Assembly (NCBI RefSeq): GCF_014137945.1
Contig: NZ_JACGWX010000002.1
Location: 186,001 to 250,000 of the forward strand
DNA from: Microcella alkalica
Lineage (GTDB): Bacteria; Actinomycetota; Actinomycetes; Actinomycetales; Microbacteriaceae
DNA length: 64,000 bases
Direction of reading: 5' to 3'
Part shown: one piece after another, positions 59,925 to 64,000 of the stretch
Numbering within the stretch: the stretch's first letter is position 1
How the letters are laid out: every line of letters starts with the position of its first letter
Notes under the pieces: model-generated
The model's input: the letters and a program-made list of their open reading frames with translations, nothing else
Told to the model about the DNA's origin: nothing
Database searches by the model: none
Program-made: the position numbers and the translations under genes

Positions 59925-59959
59925 GAAGAAGAGTCACCAGAACCTTCAGCAGTCCCCAC

Positions 59960-60238
59960 TATGCGGGATTCCACTTCGCATGGGGCGATGCCTGCAGCGA
60001 ACTCAGCATCGTCCACAAACGCACTCGCGCTTATCGGCCGCAAACCAATGGCAAGATCGAGCGGTTCCACCGCACCCTGGCCGACGGGTGGGCTTACGTA
60101 AAGTTCTCATCGTCAGAGACGCAACGACGCGAGGCGCTGCCTGGCTGTATTCACTTCTACAATCACCATCGGCGACACTCCGCGATCGGAGCCCCACCCC
60201 TCAGCAGGCTCAGTAACCTGCCTGGACATCACAACTAG
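59960..60238 (+). pseudogene. 3' fragment of an IS481-family transposase
   Basis: Translates as ELSIVHKRTRAYRPQTNGKI, then ERFHRTLADGWAYVKFSSSE, FYNHHRRHSAIGAPPLSRL and NLPGHHN before TAG, the conserved C-terminus of IS481 transposases including the catalytic Glu in KIERFHRTL. About 70% of the gene is absent; it begins 8 bp after IS copy 2. It marks the right junction of the island with the chromosome. Confidence 0.88.
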
Positions 60239-60257
60239 CCCCGCCCCACCGGAAGGC

Positions 60258-60294
60258 CAGGAGCCCCGCGGTCTTCCACGCCGCGGGGCTCCTG
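60258..60294. terminator. Strong hairpin terminator at the island/chromosome border
   Basis: A 14-bp perfect stem, CAGGAGCCCCGCGG / CCGCGGGGCTCCTG, with a 9-nt loop. It lies after the IS481 fragment and before the convergent membrane protein gene, and probably belongs to the chromosome as its terminator. Confidence 0.8.
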
Positions 60295-60330
60295 CACGTC
60301 GTCGACTCTGAACGGCGGGCCCGGGAACCT

Positions 60331-61308
60331 CTACGGCAGCAGGCGCACGACCTCGACGGTCTGGTGCGTCACGAGGCCGTCGGCGTTCTCGGCTGTGACC
60401 GTGTAGAGCTGGCTCTCCTCCGAGCATTGGTACGCGAACTCGTAGGTCGCCGTCGTCGGGACCTCCTCGAACGGCTCGGCGCGCGCGTCGTCGGTGCCGA
60501 CGCCGAACCATGCGGTCGTCGCGCCGTCGATGCTCCAGCTCCAGAACAGCGGAACCGATCCGCTCTCGTCGGGGCAGTTCGCGGTGTTCTCCGCCTGGAA
60601 GACCGTGAACGTCGGCGCCGGGGCGGGCTCGGGGGCGGCGCTCGTCTCGGTCGGCGTCGGCGAGGGCGACGGCTCCTCGGTCTCGCTCGGCGTGGGCGAG
60701 GGGGACGGGGTCTCCGACGGCGAGGAGCTCGCGCTCGGCGTGTCCGACGCCGCAGGCGCGGGCGCGTCGTCGCGGTTCAGGAGGGCGAAGATCAGCACGA
60801 CGAGCGCGATGAGCAGGATGACCGCGAGCGCGATGAGCGCGATCGCCCCGCCGCTCAGTCGGCGCGGTCCCGTCGCGGCGCTCGCCGGGGCGGGGCCCGC
60901 AGCCGGGCCGCCCCCGATGGGCGCGCTCGAGCGCGGGAAGCCGCCGGCGGCCGCACCCGCGGCGGCGCCGGCTCCGATGCCGGCGGCGGCGCCGACTCCG
61001 GCCGGGCGGAGCATCTCGGTCGGCGCGGTCGGCGGCGGGGGAGTCGGCGCGACCGGCGGCACGCCGCCGGGCTGGTCGAGCGGTCGGGTGAAGGCGCGCG
61101 TCGGGGCATCCCCTGCATCGACCGCGTCGTAGGCCTCGGTCGGTGCGTCGCCGGCATCGCCGGGGTCCCCGTCGCCGAGCGCATCGTAGGCCTCCGTCGG
61201 AGCATCGCCCGCCGCACCCGCCCCGCCCTCAGCGCCGCGCGCATCCGCTCCGCTCACCGGCCGCAGCGGCTCGGTCGGATCCTCGTTCGGCGTTCGCTCG
61301 TCGGTCAT
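60331..61308 (-). CDS. Membrane protein with repeated PTE motifs and Ser/Pro linker
   Basis: 325 aa, not assigned to a named family. The cytoplasmic N-terminus holds PTEPLRP (Thr12), PTEAYDA twice (Thr38, Thr57), PTRAFTRP (Thr70) and PTEMLRP (Thr97), then a Pro-rich and Ala/Gly-rich part. One membrane helix spans residues 155-177 (AIALIALAVILLIALVVLIF), followed by an S/T/P/E-rich outside linker and a C-terminal domain of about 95 residues with two Cys (NCPDESG, YQCSEES) that could form a disulfide. The Thr motifs suggest Ser/Thr kinase or FHA-related control; this is inference. Confidence 0.65.
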   Translation of the reverse strand: MTDERTPNEDPTEPLRPVSGADARGAEGGAGAAGDAPTEAYDALGDGDPGDAGDAPTEAYDAVDAGDAPTRAFTRPLDQPGGVPPVAPTPPPPTAPTEMLRPAGVGAAAGIGAGAAAGAAAGGFPRSSAPIGGGPAAGPAPASAATGPRRLSGGAIALIALAVILLIALVVLIFALLNRDDAPAPAASDTPSASSSPSETPSPSPTPSETEEPSPSPTPTETSAAPEPAPAPTFTVFQAENTANCPDESGSVPLFWSWSIDGATTAWFGVGTDDARAEPFEEVPTTATYEFAYQCSEESQLYTVTAENADGLVTHQTVEVVRLLP

Positions 61309-61407
61309 GGTCGCCCCCGTCCCCTGAGACGGAGACCGCCCCCGTCGCGGCCAGTGTAGGGCGCGCGCGGGGGCGGTCGCGGGAGGAGGGAGTGCGGCGA
61401 GCGCCGG

Positions 61408-62775
61408 TCAGCGCTCGGCGCCGACGACCTCCGGAGCCGTCACGGCGGGCGCATCCTCATCGCGATCGACGCGGATGCGGATCGCCACGAGCGAGGAGAC
61501 GAGCGTGATGAGCGACATGCCCGCGAGCACGATCGCCGGGTGCCACCAGGCGTTTCCGGTGGCCGCGCCGAGCGCCCCGGTCAGGCTGGGCACGAAGCCG
61601 GAGACGACCGCCGCGAGCGCGTAGGCGAACCCGAGCGCCGAGTACCGGTACCGCTCGTCGAAGAGCTCGGTGAAGATGCCGCCGAGCGCCGCCCAGCTCA
61701 TCGTCGGCAGGATGCCGCCGATCACCATCATGCCGACGAGGAAGCCGAAGGAGGCGTCCTGCAGGAAGAAGTAGATCGGGAACGACACGAGGAGCGTGCC
61801 GAGCGCGCCGATCGCGATCACGAGGCCCGATCCGATGCGCGTCGCCCACGCCCCGAACAGCGGGATCGTCACGAGCTGCAGCAGCCCGCCGATCGTCGTG
61901 GCGATGAGCAGCTCGTAGTAGTCGAAGCCGAGCACCGCCGCGCCGTAGTTGATCGTGTACGTGTTCATGAGCGAGTACGAGCCGATTCCGAGGAGCGCGA
62001 CGCCCACGGCGACGACGACCGTGACCGGCTGCGCCCGCAGCAGCGCGGCGAGGGGGATGCGCGGCGCACGGCCCGCTCCCTTGACCGCTTCGAAGACGGG
62101 CGTCTCGGTGATCGCGAGGCGCAGGTAGAGCGAGATCGCGAGCAGCGGGATCGCCGTCAGGAACGGGATGCGCCAGGCCCACTCGCCGATCTCCTCGGTC
62201 GTGAGCGAGAGCGTGAGCCACAGGAACGCGACGGCCGCGAGGATCGAGCCGACGGGGGAGCCGAGCTGCGGCATCGCGGCGGCGAACGCGCGCTTGGCCT
62301 TGCTCTCGTGCTCGGTCGCGATGAGGATCGCGCCGCCCCACTCGCCGCCGAGCGAGACGCCCTGCAGCACGCGCAGCAGCACGAGCAGCACGGCGCCGAT
62401 CCAGCCGGCCTGGCCGAAGGTCGGCAGCACGCCGATGAGCGCGGTCGCGACGCCCATCATCGTGATCGTCACGATGAGGACGGTGCGGCGTCCGATGCGG
62501 TCGCCGAGGTGGCCGAAGATGATCGCGCCGATCGGGCGGATCACGAACGCGACCCCGATCGTCGCGAGGGCGGCGAGGTTCGCGCCGACCGGGCCGAGCG
62601 GCTCGAAGAAGAGCGGGCCGGCGAAGAAGGCCGAGAAGTAGGCGAAGAGATAGAAGTCGTACGACTCGAGAGACGTGCCGACGAGGGATGCCCAGCGCGC
62701 GCGACGCGCGATGCGGGGATCGGAAGGGGCGGGGTGGAGCATGGTGGGCGCTTGGCCATGCGTATCAGTAGTCAC
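61408..62775 (-). CDS. MFS metabolite:H+ symporter (ShiA/ProP-like)
   Basis: About 455 aa with 12 membrane segments of the metabolite:H+ symporter family. Motifs: [20 protein letters not shown] at helix 1, [14 protein letters not shown] (motif A), [22 protein letters not shown], all typical of dicarboxylate/shikimate/betaine carriers. The frame opens at GTG 62775, 9 nt after a TACGCT -10 box; ATG 62742 is an alternative that still keeps the first helix. Neither has a ribosome site. Divergent from ileS and its T-box. Confidence 0.88.
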   Translation of the reverse strand: MTTDTHGQAPTMLHPAPSDPRIARRARWASLVGTSLESYDFYLFAYFSAFFAGPLFFEPLGPVGANLAALATIGVAFVIRPIGAIIFGHLGDRIGRRTVLIVTITMMGVATALIGVLPTFGQAGWIGAVLLVLLRVLQGVSLGGEWGGAILIATEHESKAKRAFAAAMPQLGSPVGSILAAVAFLWLTLSLTTEEIGEWAWRIPFLTAIPLLAISLYLRLAITETPVFEAVKGAGRAPRIPLAALLRAQPVTVVVAVGVALLGIGSYSLMNTYTINYGAAVLGFDYYELLIATTIGGLLQLVTIPLFGAWATRIGSGLVIAIGALGTLLVSFPIYFFLQDASFGFLVGMMVIGGILPTMSWAALGGIFTELFDERYRYSALGFAYALAAVVSGFVPSLTGALGAATGNAWWHPAIVLAGMSLITLVSSLVAIRIRVDRDEDAPAVTAPEVVGAER

Positions 62776-62831
62776 AAGCACAGCAGCGTAGTGACGCCCG
62801 GGCGTATTCCCGGCGGCCGGCCCTCGGGCGT

Positions 62832-63062
62832 TCGGTACCATGGACGCACAGGCGTCGATCCGGCCATCACCGGGGAGCCCTCGGAAGAACAGCGGGATGC
62901 TCGTGCTCGAGCGACCCGGCAACTAGACCTGAGCGGGGCAGGCCCGTCACAGCCGCAGAAGAGGGGCCGGAGCATCCGCCCGCCAGCACGGCGGAACGGA
63001 GAGCACCGGCAAGCGGGGTGGTACCGCGGCGGGCTCGACGAGCCCCGTCGTCCTCGCGGTGA
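62832..63062 (+). promoter_or_regulatory. T-box riboswitch controlling ileS
   Basis: The T-box sequence GGGTGGTACCGCGG is at 63016-63029; TGGT (63019-63022) would pair with the ACCA end of uncharged tRNA. Upstream, GGCCATCACCGG (62862-62872) presents ATC (62866-62868), an isoleucine codon, as specifier in a short stem I. The layout matches actinobacterial ileS T-boxes that act on translation: the segment before the start codon (GGAGACACCATG) would be freed when uncharged tRNA-Ile binds. Confidence 0.93.
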
Positions 63063-63087
63063 GTGCGCTGCAGACACCGGAGACACC

Positions 63088-64000
63088 ATGGGCTACCCCC
63101 TCCACCGCGACGACCAGGGCGTCGTCGCCTCCCCGCGCTTCCCCGAGCTCGAGCGCGAGGTGCTCGACTACTGGGCGTCGACCGACACGTTCCGTCGCTC
63201 GATCGCGAACCGCGAGGGCTGCGACGAGTGGGTCTTCTACGACGGCCCGCCGTTCGCCAACGGTCTGCCGCACTTCGGCCACCTGCTGACCGGCTACGCG
63301 AAGGACGTCTTCCCGCGCTTCCAGACCATGCGCGGCAAGCAGGTGCACCGCCGGTTCGGGTGGGACACCCACGGCCTGCCCGCCGAGCTCGAGGCGATGA
63401 AGCAGCTCGGCATCACCGAGAAGGCGCAGATCGAGGAGATGGGAATCGAGGCGTTCAACGCCAAGGCCCGCGAGAGCGTGCTGCGCTACACTTCCGAGTG
63501 GGAGACATACGTTACGCGCCAGGCGCGCTGGGTCGACTTCGACAACGACTACAAGACGCTCGACATCTCGTTCATGGAGAGCGTGCTGTGGGCGTTCAAG
63601 ACCCTGCACGAGAAGGGTCTCGCCCACGAGGGGTACCGCGTGCTGCCGTACTGCTGGCGCGACGAGACGCCGCTCTCGAACCACGAGCTGCGCATGGACG
63701 ACGACGTCTACCAGATGCGTCAGGACCAGTCGGTGACGGTCACCTTCCCGCTCGTCGGCTCGAAGGCCGAGGCGCTCGGCCTCACGGGCGTCAAGGCGCT
63801 CGCCTGGACGACGACGCCGTGGACCCTCCCGACGAACGCGGCGCTCGCCGTCGGCCCCGAGGTCGAGTACGTCGTGCTGCCGGCGGGCCCCCACGGGGCG
63901 GCGGATGACCGGGAGGCCGCGGGTGTTCGAGACGGCGCCGCGCGCGACGCGGTCGCCGGCGAGAGCCAGTACCTGCTCGCGAACGACACCCTGGGCGCCT
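63088..64000 (+). CDS. ileS: Isoleucyl-tRNA synthetase (partial, runs off window)
   Basis: The first 304 residues of a class I synthetase charging tRNA-Ile. [21 protein letters not shown] carries the HIGH variant HFGH near residue 62; [21 protein letters not shown] and [12 protein letters not shown] are IleS-typical (group of the eukaryote-like or actinobacterial IleS). The editing domain begins at [21 protein letters not shown] 63088 has GGAG 6 nt upstream, within the T-box expression platform. The C-terminus is outside the window. Confidence 0.97.
   Translation, partial: MGYPLHRDDQGVVASPRFPELEREVLDYWASTDTFRRSIANREGCDEWVFYDGPPFANGLPHFGHLLTGYAKDVFPRFQTMRGKQVHRRFGWDTHGLPAELEAMKQLGITEKAQIEEMGIEAFNAKARESVLRYTSEWETYVTRQARWVDFDNDYKTLDISFMESVLWAFKTLHEKGLAHEGYRVLPYCWRDETPLSNHELRMDDDVYQMRQDQSVTVTFPLVGSKAEALGLTGVKALAWTTTPWTLPTNAALAVGPEVEYVVLPAGPHGAADDREAAGVRDGAARDAVAGESQYLLANDTLGA

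Larger units (their letters stand above)
58701..59951 (+). mobile_element. IS3-family element, copy 2 (right edge of the island)
   Basis: 1,251 bp with TG...CA ends and inverted repeats TGCTGAAGGTTTAGGTGACTC / GAGTCACCAGAACCTTCAGCA (shown to 20 bases or fewer each: TGCTGAAGGTT and AACCTTCAGCA are perfect). Same orientation as copy 1. The bases outside are GAC at the left and GTC at the right, so this copy alone lacks a target duplication. GTC at its right equals GTC at the left of copy 1. Confidence 0.85.

Noticed and set aside
58701-59951. Target duplication for IS copy 2 taken alone
   Set aside because: The flanking trinucleotides are GAC and GTC; they are complementary, extending the inverted repeat, but are not a direct duplication.

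Overview
The window is high-GC actinobacterial DNA. Gene content, GTG starts, lipoproteins and leaderless promoters (a TANNNT box 6-7 nt before the start codon) suggest Microbacteriaceae; this is inference from the translated sequences, since no 16S gene is present. Ordinary chromosome lies at both ends, and a mosaic accessory island of about 44 kb (roughly 15.6-60.2 kb) sits between them.

Left chromosome (1-15.5 kb): an old yellow enzyme (cut by the window edge), the NAD(P)H-hydrate dehydratase nnrD, a DUF559-like remnant, a polar amino acid ABC transporter (binding protein, permease, ATPase), a GT87-like membrane protein, a thiamine-binding-like protein, a BenE-like transporter, an Eis-like acetyltransferase, an M3 metallopeptidase divergent from an ArsR-type regulator, a GNAT enzyme, and valS. 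The divergent region beside the regulator carries six TGCAAA-type repeats with an exact 14-bp period. Right chromosome (60.3-64 kb): a membrane protein with repeated PTE motifs, an MFS transporter, and ileS preceded by a T-box riboswitch.

Island: two related but diverged IS3-family copies in the same orientation (15641-16777 and 58701-59951) bound it. Inside, from left to right: a MobA-type aromatic hydroxylase with a MarR regulator; a plasmid-type module (SRAP protein, serine recombinase, Fic toxin with VbhA-like antitoxin); a nest of insertion sequences in which one complete 1,306-bp IS3 element splits another transposase with a 3-bp duplication; the main catabolic cluster (25.4-44.8 kb); a diguanylate cyclase; a plasmid backbone (46-54 kb: SSB, NrdH-like redoxin, ParA with a small partner, ArdC, ParB, primase-like Rep); and a second, partial catabolic cluster (truncated OCD gene, MFS, ISL3 transposase, dihydroxyphthalate decarboxylase-like gene).

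The main catabolic cluster looks like a pathway for an imported aromatic acid. It has a three-component Rieske dioxygenase (alpha, beta, 3Fe-4S ferredoxin, reductase, plus an unknown 114-aa protein), a class II aldolase/decarboxylase, a VOC protein, an aldo/keto reductase, a family III CoA-transferase, an HMG-CoA lyase-like enzyme, an iron-type ABC importer, two ornithine cyclodeaminase-like proteins, an MFS carrier and an IclR regulator. Most genes overlap by 1-4 bp. Two TAXI-type periplasmic-binding-fold proteins in it have no signal peptide and no TRAP membrane partner. Because 4,5-dihydroxyphthalate decarboxylase, also encoded in the island, has a related fold, these two may be undescribed cytosolic enzymes. 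Promoters of the cluster share TTCTG/CAGAA dyads, including a 33-bp palindrome over a good sigma-70 promoter. The real substrate cannot be read from sequence.
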